From the NCBI GenBank assembly GCA_023398855.1, contig JAEWRS010000522.1:1-10897 (forward strand): 10,897 bases of DNA. The letters run 5' to 3'. The notes below the pieces were generated by a model that saw only the letters and a list, made by a program, of their open reading frames with translations, was not told the origin of the DNA and ran no database searches. The translations under genes and the position numbers were made by a program. This document shows, in pieces, positions 1 to 5,169 of the stretch. Origin of the DNA: Bacillota bacterium. GTDB lineage: Bacteria; Bacillota; Clostridia; Lachnospirales; Lachnospiraceae. Numbering within the stretch: position 1 is the first letter of the stretch; every line of letters begins with the position of its first letter.

Positions 1-220
1 ATAAGCCGATGCAGCCGGTCTGAGTCACGGAAAAACGGTCTGTCATCTGATTTTCCTGAATCAGGGTTGACAATGTATTAAGAACAGGTCTTGCGCCGCT
101 GGCAATTCCGCATGTTGCCATGCCGACCAGAATTCGTGTGCGGCTATGATCTTCGCCGCGCATGCTGACCTGACCCTGCATCTTCTCGCGAATAGCTTTT
201 AATTCTTCAAGAGTCTTCAT
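1..220 (-). CDS. Thioredoxin-like [2Fe-2S] ferredoxin domain protein (partial, 3' end off the left edge)
   Basis: Translating the minus strand from ATG at 220 gives 73 open codons to the edge, with no stop. The start has a clear GGAGG (227-231) six bases upstream. Visible features are a charged N-terminal helix (MKTLEELKAIREKM), then GMATCGIASGAR with Cys37, and VTQTGCIGL with Cys70 at the truncation. This matches the small (2Fe-2S) ferredoxin proteins related to the NuoE/NuoF N-terminal thioredoxin-like fold, which sit between the HydC-like and HydB-like genes of bifurcating hydrogenase operons. The remaining ligand cysteines would lie off the window. It is third in the leftward operon, after the NuoE-like and HATPase genes. 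Its likely role is an electron-transfer or accessory subunit of a cytoplasmic NAD-linked hydrogenase. The family call is fairly secure; the role rests on context. Confidence 0.8.
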   Translation of the reverse strand, partial: MKTLEELKAIREKMQGQVSMRGEDHSRTRILVGMATCGIASGARPVLNTLSTLIQENQMTDRFSVTQTGCIGL

Positions 221-256
221 GTTATTCCTCCAATTTTCCATACTGATGAATCAAGG

Positions 257-274
257 GGATATGTCTGCATATCC
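257..274 (-). repeat. Intercistronic hairpin between the HATPase and ferredoxin genes
   Basis: GGATATG and CATATCC form a perfect 7-bp stem around a 4-base loop, in the 107-base gap between the HATPase stop and the ferredoxin start. No T-run follows on the minus strand, so it is not a classical terminator. It could affect mRNA processing or stability within the operon; this is inference. Confidence 0.35.
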
Positions 275-327
275 GGTCAATTCACAAACATAGGGCTGAA
301 ATGATTTTCAACCTTGATCTGACGGGC

Positions 328-885
328 CTAGATGGCCGCGCCTCCGTCTGTTTCTAATTTATTTTCCTTAAGATATTCTCTTATGTAAGCGGATACCTCG
401 GGAGTGTCAAAGGGGATGTCTCCTAATATTTCCCGGAAATCTCTGGTGTCCAGCTCAAAGGACGATTGGTTATAACGATAGATATATAGAAAGTCTGTGT
501 CCGGATGGCAGGTGATAAGGGTTTCAATGGTGCTGTTTATATCACCAAGAGGCATGCGGTCAATATGGGACAGGCCAAAGACAGCGGTCACCGCTGTTCC
601 GGCTAAAGGCGCAGACTCAATGGAAAAGCTTCCGCCTGTGCTTTCTGCCGCAAATTGAAAAAATGGGACACCAAGGCCCACTTTTCTGGTCTTCCTGGTA
701 GTAAAAAATGGATCCGTTACGTGAAGTACCTGCTCCTTTGTCATGCCGCAGCCGTTGTCCTTGATGGTGACAAACAGTTTATCTGCAACCGTATCAACAG
801 AAACAAGAATGGTAACCAGGGAAGCGCCTGCCCGCGTGGAATTTTCTGCCACATCCAGAATATTTAAAGATATCTCTGTCATCAT
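328..885 (-). CDS. HATPase_c-domain ATP-binding protein of hydrogenase operon
   Basis: This 185-residue protein is almost entirely a GHKL (histidine-kinase-type) ATP-binding domain. The N-box is LNILDVAENSTRAGAS (residues 7-22, Asn15), the G1 box DNGCGM (43-48), the F-box region DPFFTTRK (58-65) and the G2 region VGLGVPFF (69-76). No DHp helix or phospho-acceptor His precedes the N-box, so this is not a complete histidine kinase. The C-terminal ~80 residues carry no motif I recognise. It starts 12 bases after the NuoE-like stop with no good Shine-Dalgarno, so translation is probably coupled; ATG at 882 is an equal alternative start. Such stand-alone ATPases commonly sit between the NuoE-like and [2Fe-2S] genes of clostridial hydrogenase operons. 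Their function is not established; a regulatory or assembly kinase is possible. Confidence 0.85.
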   Translation of the reverse strand: MMTEISLNILDVAENSTRAGASLVTILVSVDTVADKLFVTIKDNGCGMTKEQVLHVTDPFFTTRKTRKVGLGVPFFQFAAESTGGSFSIESAPLAGTAVTAVFGLSHIDRMPLGDINSTIETLITCHPDTDFLYIYRYNQSSFELDTRDFREILGDIPFDTPEVSAYIREYLKENKLETDGGAAI

Positions 886-897
886 AAGCGCAATTAT

Positions 898-1392
898 TTA
901 TTTGTATTTTGCAATGATACCAGGTATGTCATCAGCACTCAGCCTTCCGTAAACCTCTCCGTTCACCATCATGACGGGAGCCAGGCCACAGGCACCCACG
1001 CAGCGGCAGGAGTCAAGTGAATATTTCCCGTCCGGTGTACATTCCCCGTTGGTGATTCCTAGAAGTTCTTCAAGCTTATGAAAGATGTCACCGGAACCCT
1101 TTACATAGCAAGCAGTTCCAAGACAGACTGATATCTGGTATTTGCCCTTTGGCTGAAGTGCAAACTGGGCATAAAAGGTTGCAACACCATAAATTTTCTC
1201 AAGCGGTATGCCCGTTTCATTAGAAATCATGGTTTGGACTTCGATTGGAAGATAGCCATAAATCTCCTGTGCCTTTTGCATGATAGGCATTAGAGATCCT
1301 TTTGTGTCTGCCAGCAGGGCGATTGCTTCTTTTAAAGCTGTCTCCTGCTCTTTTGTCCCGTTAAACTGGACGCCTTGTGTTTTACAAGCCAT
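898..1392 (-). CDS. hydC: NuoE/HydC-like [2Fe-2S] subunit of NAD-dependent hydrogenase
   Basis: This is a 164-residue protein of the complex I 24-kDa (NuoE) family, of normal length. An N-terminal helical part (about 15-80, with GYLPIEVQ and GVATFYAQF typical of the family) precedes a thioredoxin-like [2Fe-2S] domain. The ligands are Cys90 and Cys95 (CLGTAC) and Cys131 and Cys135 (CVGAC), the expected C-x4-C and C-x3-C pattern. AAGGAGG (1400-1406) lies seven bases before the ATG. It leads the leftward operon, followed by a HATPase protein and a [2Fe-2S] ferredoxin. That order is typical of electron-bifurcating [FeFe]-hydrogenases (HydABC type), where this subunit passes electrons towards the NuoF-like flavin subunit in the cytoplasm. 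The HydB and HydA genes are not in view, so another NuoEF-type partner (formate dehydrogenase, for example) cannot be excluded. The fold is secure; the symbol rests on context. Confidence 0.88.
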   Translation of the reverse strand: MACKTQGVQFNGTKEQETALKEAIALLADTKGSLMPIMQKAQEIYGYLPIEVQTMISNETGIPLEKIYGVATFYAQFALQPKGKYQISVCLGTACYVKGSGDIFHKLEELLGITNGECTPDGKYSLDSCRCVGACGLAPVMMVNGEVYGRLSADDIPGIIAKYK

Positions 1393-1425
1393 TTGATAAC
1401 CTCCTTAAATGTTGCTTATGCAATG

Positions 1426-1447
1426 TAACTGATATTTTATCATGTTA
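1426..1447. promoter_or_regulatory. Inverted repeat in the hydC leader/promoter region
   Basis: TGATA-TTT-TATCA (1430-1442) is a perfect 5-bp palindrome, extended by TAAC (1426-1429) and GTTA (1444-1447) with one unpaired base. It lies 34-55 bases before the leftward ATG. Read on the minus strand it contains TAAAAT, a possible -10 element, but I find no convincing -35 at the right distance. It could be an operator or part of the leftward promoter. Support is weak. Confidence 0.25.
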
Positions 1448-1515
1448 TTGAGAAAAAATCTATAGTTTTAATCAACATTCGACAAAAAAATAACAAACCT
1501 TCCGTGTAATATTTC

Positions 1516-1544
1516 TATACTGAAAGGACTATTTATGGTATAAT
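1516..1544 (+). promoter_or_regulatory. Probable extended -10 promoter of the DRTGG/sensory-hydrogenase operon
   Basis: TATAAT at 1539-1544 is preceded by TG one base upstream (TGGTATAAT), a classical extended -10. The -35 position (1516-1521, TATACT, 17-bp spacer) is poor, as is usual for extended -10 promoters. It lies about 59 bases before the first start codon of the rightward operon. Confidence 0.6.
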
Positions 1545-1602
1545 TATCAATAATGATGCGAATTGTTTGAATAGAGTGAATGAATGAAGGGAGAGTGTCA
1601 AT

Positions 1603-1950
1603 ATGACAGTAAGAGATGTGAAAGATAAACTGGGTGCCCGGGTACTGGCAGGCGAAGACCACTTGGATGATGAGGTCGGGAGTGCCTGCGGTTCTGATAT
1701 GATGAGTGATGTACTGGCATTTTCCAAAGATCATTCAGTCCTACTGACGGGACTGTGCAACCCTCAGGTAATTCGCACGGCAGAGATGCTGGACATTGTC
1801 TGTATCGTGTTTGTCAGGGGGAAAAAACCAGATGAATCCATGCTTTTGATGGCGGAGGAACGGGGGCTTATTATTTTGTCAACAGGACACCGCATGTTCT
1901 CTGCCTGCGGAATGCTATATGAAGCCGGGCTCCATGGAGGTGCTATTTAA
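1603..1950 (+). CDS. DRTGG domain-containing protein, first of the sensory hydrogenase operon
   Basis: This 115-residue soluble protein resembles the stand-alone DRTGG family, named for a domain found in phosphotransacetylase N-termini and CBS-domain proteins. Recognisable segments are CGSDMMSDVLAF (29-40), LLTGLCNPQVIRTAEML (47-63), IVFVRGKKP (68-76) and the end IILSTGHRMFSACGMLYEAGL (90-110). ATG 1603 follows GAAGGGAG with suitable spacing. The stop overlaps the next start by one base (TAATG), which implies coupled translation. The biochemical role of stand-alone DRTGG proteins is not established. They recur next to RsbW-like ATPases, [FeFe]-hydrogenase-like proteins and PHP phosphoesterases in clostridia, so I infer a role as a ligand- or nucleotide-binding partner in the same signalling module. 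Confidence 0.8.
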   Translation: MTVRDVKDKLGARVLAGEDHLDDEVGSACGSDMMSDVLAFSKDHSVLLTGLCNPQVIRTAEMLDIVCIVFVRGKKPDESMLLMAEERGLIILSTGHRMFSACGMLYEAGLHGGAI

Positions 1951-2372
1951 TGACGGATATGATAACATTTCATTACAGCATATCTCCCGATGATTTTACC
2001 AGAGCGGGAGAGGCTAGTAGCGATGTAAAAAGCAAGCTGAAAAAGATGGGGGTTACCCCCGACGCTGTTCGTAAGGTGGCAATTGCCATGTATGAGGGAG
2101 AGATCAACATGGTGATTCATGCAAAGGGCGGGGAAATAACAGTTAACATAACTACGGACCGGATTGAGATGGTCCTCAATGATGTCGGACCCGGAATCCC
2201 GGATATCAGTCTTGCTATGCAGGCAGGATTCTCTACCGCGCCGGATGCGGTGCGTTCTCTTGGCTTTGGAGCCGGAATGGGGCTTCCGAATATGAAGAAG
2301 TATTCAGACGATATGGAGATTGATACAGTATTAGGAAAAGGCACGACCATTCGTATGGTGGTGAATATATAA
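1950..2372 (+). CDS. RsbW-like ATP-binding protein (anti-sigma-factor-type serine kinase fold)
   Basis: This 140-residue GHKL-family protein has the size of RsbW/SpoIIAB. The N-box region is AMYEGEINMVIHA (46-58, Glu49 and Asn53), the G1 box DVGPGI (78-83), and a glycine-rich ATP lid GFGAGMGLPNM (105-115) is followed by a C-terminal GKGTTIRMVV strand (129-138). Canonical RsbW proteins bind a sigma factor and phosphorylate an anti-sigma antagonist on Ser, but no sigma factor or STAS antagonist is encoded in this window. The partner here is therefore more likely one of the operon proteins. It overlaps the preceding gene by one base and is followed by a 163-base gap holding the tandem 52-bp repeat. 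ATP binding is well supported; kinase activity is inference. Confidence 0.85.
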   Translation: MTDMITFHYSISPDDFTRAGEASSDVKSKLKKMGVTPDAVRKVAIAMYEGEINMVIHAKGGEITVNITTDRIEMVLNDVGPGIPDISLAMQAGFSTAPDAVRSLGFGAGMGLPNMKKYSDDMEIDTVLGKGTTIRMVVNI

Positions 2373-2415
2373 AAGGTTCCTTCTTTGAAGGTGCGCGCCT
2401 GCATGTGTGGCGGAG

Positions 2416-2519
2416 GAAATACCCTTCGGGTATCCCTTTATGCCCAAAGGGCGTGGGCAATAATGCAGAAACACCCTTCGGGTATCCCTTTATGCCCAAA
2501 GGGCATGGGCAATAATGCA
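2416..2519 (+). repeat. Tandem pair of a 52-bp two-hairpin repeat (copies 1 and 2)
   Basis: Copy 1 is 2416-2467 and copy 2 is 2468-2519, head to tail, differing at 2 of 52 positions. Each unit has a small hairpin (ATACCC-TTC-GGGTAT in copy 1, ACCC-TTC-GGGT in copy 2) followed by a larger one, TGCCCA ... TGGGCA with a 7-base loop. Within the larger one, GCCC-AAA-GGGC is an alternative pairing. A fragment of a third unit (GAAAT) follows, and the array ends 16 bases before the GTG of the hydrogenase-like gene. A related pair lies at 5049-5152. There is no T-run, so it does not look like a plain terminator. Confidence 0.92.
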
Positions 2520-2524
2520 GAAAT

Positions 2525-2528
2525 GAGG
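2525..2528 (+). promoter_or_regulatory. Ribosome binding site supporting a GTG start
   Basis: GAGG lies seven bases before GTG 2536 and directly after the tandem 52-bp repeat. It supports GTG over later in-frame ATGs, and the first ferredoxin motif begins only 15 residues in, so a later start would damage that domain. Confidence 0.65.
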
Positions 2529-2535
2529 TATTAAC

Positions 2536-3948
2536 GTGGATAAATTTTATCATTCGGTCAGGCTTGACGAAAAGCTTTGCATGGGATGTATCAACTGCAT
2601 CAAACGGTGTCCGACTCAGGCCATCAGGGTGAGAAACGGGAAAGCACAGATCAACGGTAAATTCTGCATTGACTGCGGAGAGTGCATCCGGGTCTGTCCT
2701 CATCATGCAAAACATGCGACATATGATAAGCTTGAGGTTTTAAAACAGTATGAATATACAGTGGCCTTGCCGCCTCCATCCCTTTACAGCCAGTTTAACA
2801 ATCTGGATGATGTAAATATTGTTTTAAATGCCCTTCTTATGATGGGATTTGATGATGTATTTGAAGTAAGTGCGGCAGCGGAACTGGTGAGCGAGGCTAC
2901 CAGGGAGTATTTAAGTGATAATCTGGACAAGCTTCCGGCTATCAGCACTGCCTGTCCCTCTGTGGTGCGGCTCATTCGGGTCAAGTTTCCCAACCTGATT
3001 CCCAATCTGCTGTCCTTAAATCCTCCGGTGGAGGTGGCTGCTATTCTTGCCGCCCAGAAAGCCATGGAAAAGACGGGACTGGAAAGAGAGAAAATCGGGA
3101 TTATTTTTATTTCCCCCTGTCCTTCCAAGGTTACCTATGTAAAGTCTCCCCTTGGTACAGAGCACAGTGAAGTGGATAAGGTGCTTGCCATAAAGGATGT
3201 ATATCCCAGACTTTTAACCTGTATGAAGGCGGTGGGAAACGATCCGCCTGAAATCGGGACTTCAGGGAAGATCGGAATCAGCTGGGGCCGGAGCGGAGGA
3301 GAGGCCAGCGGCCTGTTTACAGAAGATTATCTGGCGGCAGACGGCATTGAAAATGTCATACGGGTCCTGGAGGATATGGAGGATCAGAAATTTACCAATT
3401 TAAAATTTGTAGAGCTTAATGCATGCAACGGCGGCTGTGTTGGCGGTGTACTTACAGTGGAAAATCCCTACGTGGCGGAGGTGAAGCTGAAGCGGCTTAG
3501 AAAGTACATGCCTGTTGCCAGGAGCCACATGCATGCAGGTGCGGAAGAACTGGTGAAATGGACCAAAGAGGTTCAATATGAGCCTGTGTTTAATTTAGGC
3601 GAGACTATGATGGAAAGCTTTGCAAGACTTAATCAGGTGGAAAGGCTGTTAAAGAAGTTTCCTGGTTTAGACTGCGGTTCCTGCGGTGCTCCTACCTGTA
3701 AGGCTCTGGCAGAAGACATCGTAAGGGGAGAGGCAGTGGAATCGGACTGTGTTTATTTCCTCAGGGACAATGTTCATAAGCTTTCCGAGGAGGTTTCCAG
3801 GCTGGCGGCCGATATTGTGGAAGGTGACAGTGAAAGCTATGAAAAGCTCAAGGTCATGACAAAGTACATCCAGAGAATTTCCGATGAAATGACTCAGCTC
3901 GACAGAAAAGACGGGAGGAAACAAAATGACAATAAGGGAATTGATTGA
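2536..3948 (+). CDS. [FeFe]-hydrogenase-like (putative sensory, HydS-type) iron-sulfur protein
   Basis: This cytoplasmic protein has 470 residues. The N-terminus holds two [4Fe-4S] ferredoxin motifs: Cys15/18/21/25 and Cys44/47/50/54. Residues ~75-345 form a reduced [FeFe]-hydrogenase large-subunit domain. All four H-cluster cysteines are visible: Cys140 in STACPS, Cys195 in SPCPSK, and Cys297 and Cys301 in ELNACNGGCVGG. The residue before Cys140, the proton-relay Cys of catalytic enzymes (TSCCP), is Ala139. The Met positions of the PC and MxC motifs are Ser193 and Asn295. Cys380/383/388/405 then form a C-x2-C-x4-C-x16-C motif, as in the RnfB/CODH Fe-S domain, followed by a charged helical tail. 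These features fit putative sensory [FeFe]-hydrogenases rather than the bulk enzyme. No PAS domain is seen, so output may pass through the adjacent ATPase, DRTGG or PHP proteins. Start is GTG; the 3' end overlaps the next gene by 23 bases. Confidence 0.88.
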   Translation: MDKFYHSVRLDEKLCMGCINCIKRCPTQAIRVRNGKAQINGKFCIDCGECIRVCPHHAKHATYDKLEVLKQYEYTVALPPPSLYSQFNNLDDVNIVLNALLMMGFDDVFEVSAAAELVSEATREYLSDNLDKLPAISTACPSVVRLIRVKFPNLIPNLLSLNPPVEVAAILAAQKAMEKTGLEREKIGIIFISPCPSKVTYVKSPLGTEHSEVDKVLAIKDVYPRLLTCMKAVGNDPPEIGTSGKIGISWGRSGGEASGLFTEDYLAADGIENVIRVLEDMEDQKFTNLKFVELNACNGGCVGGVLTVENPYVAEVKLKRLRKYMPVARSHMHAGAEELVKWTKEVQYEPVFNLGETMMESFARLNQVERLLKKFPGLDCGSCGAPTCKALAEDIVRGEAVESDCVYFLRDNVHKLSEEVSRLAADIVEGDSESYEKLKVMTKYIQRISDEMTQLDRKDGRKQNDNKGID

Positions 3949-4276
3949 CAGCAATTTGTTTGAACTGGTGAATGCAGGAGAAGCGCTTGACCGTGAGATT
4001 AATAAGCCGTTTTGCTGCGATTTATTAAGCATTGCAATGGGAAAAGCAACTGAGGGGTGCGCGTGGGTAACGGTGATGGGTAACATAAACACACTTGCAG
4101 TGGCCTCTCTTGCCGATGCTGCCTGCGTGATCATGGCAGAAGGGGCAGCTCTTGATGAAGCAGCGGTCAAAAAGGCAGCAGATCAGGAAATTACGGTTTT
4201 AAAAACAGAGCTGCCCATTTTTGAAGCTGCTCTGCTGATTTACCAAAGGCTTCCTCATGATGAAGCTCACTTATGA
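3926..4276 (+). CDS. Second DRTGG-like protein of the operon
   Basis: This 116-residue soluble protein starts inside the preceding gene (23-base overlap) with GGGAGG (3913-3918) seven bases upstream. Segments typical of the family are CCDLLSIAMGKA (30-41), AWVTVMGNINTLAVASLAD (46-64), CVIMAEG (67-73) and a C-terminal QEITVLKTELPIFEAALL (87-104). It has the same layout as the 115-residue DRTGG protein at the operon's start but is clearly diverged; the two look like ancient paralogues. Its 3' end overlaps the PHP gene by 20 bases, so the last three genes form a tightly coupled block. Function is unknown. I infer a binding or regulatory subunit, possibly pairing with the first DRTGG protein. Confidence 0.78.
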   Translation: MTIRELIDSNLFELVNAGEALDREINKPFCCDLLSIAMGKATEGCAWVTVMGNINTLAVASLADAACVIMAEGAALDEAAVKKAADQEITVLKTELPIFEAALLIYQRLPHDEAHL

Positions 4277-4988
4277 TCTTCATATTCATTCCTGCTTATC
4301 GCCGTGCGGGGATGATGATATGACACCTGCAAACATTGTGGGGATGGCTGCTATAAAAGGACTTGACGTGATTGCGGTAACGGATCACAATTCTTGTAAA
4401 AACTGTCCTGCAGTACACCATTTTGCAGAAATATATGGGATCCTTGCTGTGCCTGGAATGGAAATCTGTACCTCAGAGGAAGTACATGCCATATGCTTGT
4501 TTTCCAGTCTTGAAAAGGCTATGGAGTTTGATGGATATGTGTATGAACGGCTGATGGTATTTCCCAATAATGAGGAAATATTTGGTAAACAGCAAATATA
4601 TAATAAGGAAGATGCCATATGCGGGACAGTACCCAATTTGCTTATTAACAGCGTGAATATTTCATTTGATGAGCTGTGGGATCTGGTAAGATCCTACGGG
4701 GGTGTCATGTTCCCGGCCCATATTGACAAGTCAGCCAACAGCCTGCTTTCCAACCTGGGGTTTGTACCTCCTGACAGCCAGTTTGCCGCTGCAGAAGTAA
4801 AGGATCTTACGAAACTTCCTGAACTGAAAAAAAGGAACCCGTATTTGGAGGGCTGCCGGATCATAACCAATTCCGATGCCCACTATCTGGAGGACATTCA
4901 AGAGCCCTTGCTGACCTTTGAGGCAGATAATAAGACCATGGAAGCAGTGGTCCGGGCGCTGCTGACGCATCAGGATTTTTTAATTTAA
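4257..4988 (+). CDS. PHP-domain phosphoesterase
   Basis: This 243-residue protein spans a complete PHP metal-dependent phosphoesterase domain. Metal-binding motifs in order are DLHIHS (7-12, His9 and His11), a DDD run (19-21), TDHNS (42-46, Asp43 and His44), PGMEI (66-70, Glu69), His77, FPAHIDK and NSDAH near the C-terminus. The family includes histidinol phosphatase, polymerase-associated exonuclease domains and the TrpH/YciV 3',5'-nucleotide phosphatases; this compact form is closest to the last group. The substrate cannot be read from sequence. Unusual cysteines occur near the active site (Cys13, Cys17, Cys47, Cys50, Cys71, Cys80). It is last in the hydrogenase-like operon, overlapping the DRTGG gene by 20 bases, with only a weak ribosome binding site (AAAGG). 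ATG 4260 is an alternative start. The context suggests it dephosphorylates a protein or nucleotide in the same pathway. Confidence 0.87.
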   Translation: MMKLTYDLHIHSCLSPCGDDDMTPANIVGMAAIKGLDVIAVTDHNSCKNCPAVHHFAEIYGILAVPGMEICTSEEVHAICLFSSLEKAMEFDGYVYERLMVFPNNEEIFGKQQIYNKEDAICGTVPNLLINSVNISFDELWDLVRSYGGVMFPAHIDKSANSLLSNLGFVPPDSQFAAAEVKDLTKLPELKKRNPYLEGCRIITNSDAHYLEDIQEPLLTFEADNKTMEAVVRALLTHQDFLI

Positions 4989-5002
4989 GTTTGTAAATCT
5001 CC

Positions 5003-5031
5003 TTCCAATTTTCTTCTGTTTCCTGTATAGT
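5003..5031 (+). promoter_or_regulatory. Possible promoter for the polysaccharide deacetylase gene
   Basis: TATAGT (5026-5031) resembles a -10 element. The -35 position at 17 bp is TTCCAA (5003-5008), a poor match. If used, the transcript would begin just before the tandem repeats at 5049-5152, placing them in the 5' UTR. Support is weak. Confidence 0.3.
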
Positions 5032-5048
5032 AGTGGTTATGGCCGCAG

Positions 5049-5152
5049 GAAACACCCTGTGGGTATACCTTTATGCCCAAGAAGCGTGGGCAGTAATAAG
5101 GAAACACCCTTCGGGTATACCTTTATGCCCAAGAAGCGTGGGCAGTATTAAG
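5049..5152 (+). repeat. Tandem pair of the 52-bp two-hairpin repeat (copies 3 and 4)
   Basis: Copy 3 is 5049-5100 and copy 4 is 5101-5152, differing at 3 of 52 positions. Copy 4 matches copy 2 of the upstream array at 42 of 52 positions. The stems are conserved: ACCC/GGGT with loop TGT in copy 3 and TTC in copy 4, and TGCCCA/TGGGCA with a 7-base loop. The mid-unit stretch is CCCAAGAAGCG here and CCCAAAGGGC in the other array. The array ends 17 bases before the deacetylase ATG, directly before its AAAGGAG ribosome binding site. Confidence 0.92.
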
Positions 5153-5169
5153 GAAAGGAGAGATGTGGC

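Noticed and set aside
655..952. Two plus-strand ORFs of 69-70 codons opposite the HATPase gene
   Set aside because: They are antisense to a gene with clear GHKL motifs, have no convincing ribosome binding site and show no recognisable domain.
1476..1500. Rex (NADH-sensing repressor) site upstream of hydC
   Set aside because: The minus strand contains TTGTTA, but the matching TAACAA half-site at the expected spacing is absent.
2379..2391. Terminator after the RsbW-like gene
   Set aside because: CCTTC-TTT-GAAGG is only a 5-bp hairpin with no T-run, and the downstream genes appear to belong to the same operon.
2416..2519. CRISPR-like array
   Set aside because: The 52-base units abut with no unique spacers, there are only two per site, and no cas gene is nearby.
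2233..2715. Minus-strand ORF of 160 codons across the tandem repeats
   Set aside because: It runs antisense to the ATPase C-terminus, the repeats and the hydrogenase-like N-terminus, shows no domain, and its content comes from the repeat in shifting frames.
3667..4170. Minus-strand ORF of 167 codons
   Set aside because: It is antisense to the Fe-S domain and second DRTGG-like genes, whose overlap and motifs are well supported; its own sequence is Ala/Ser-rich without a domain.
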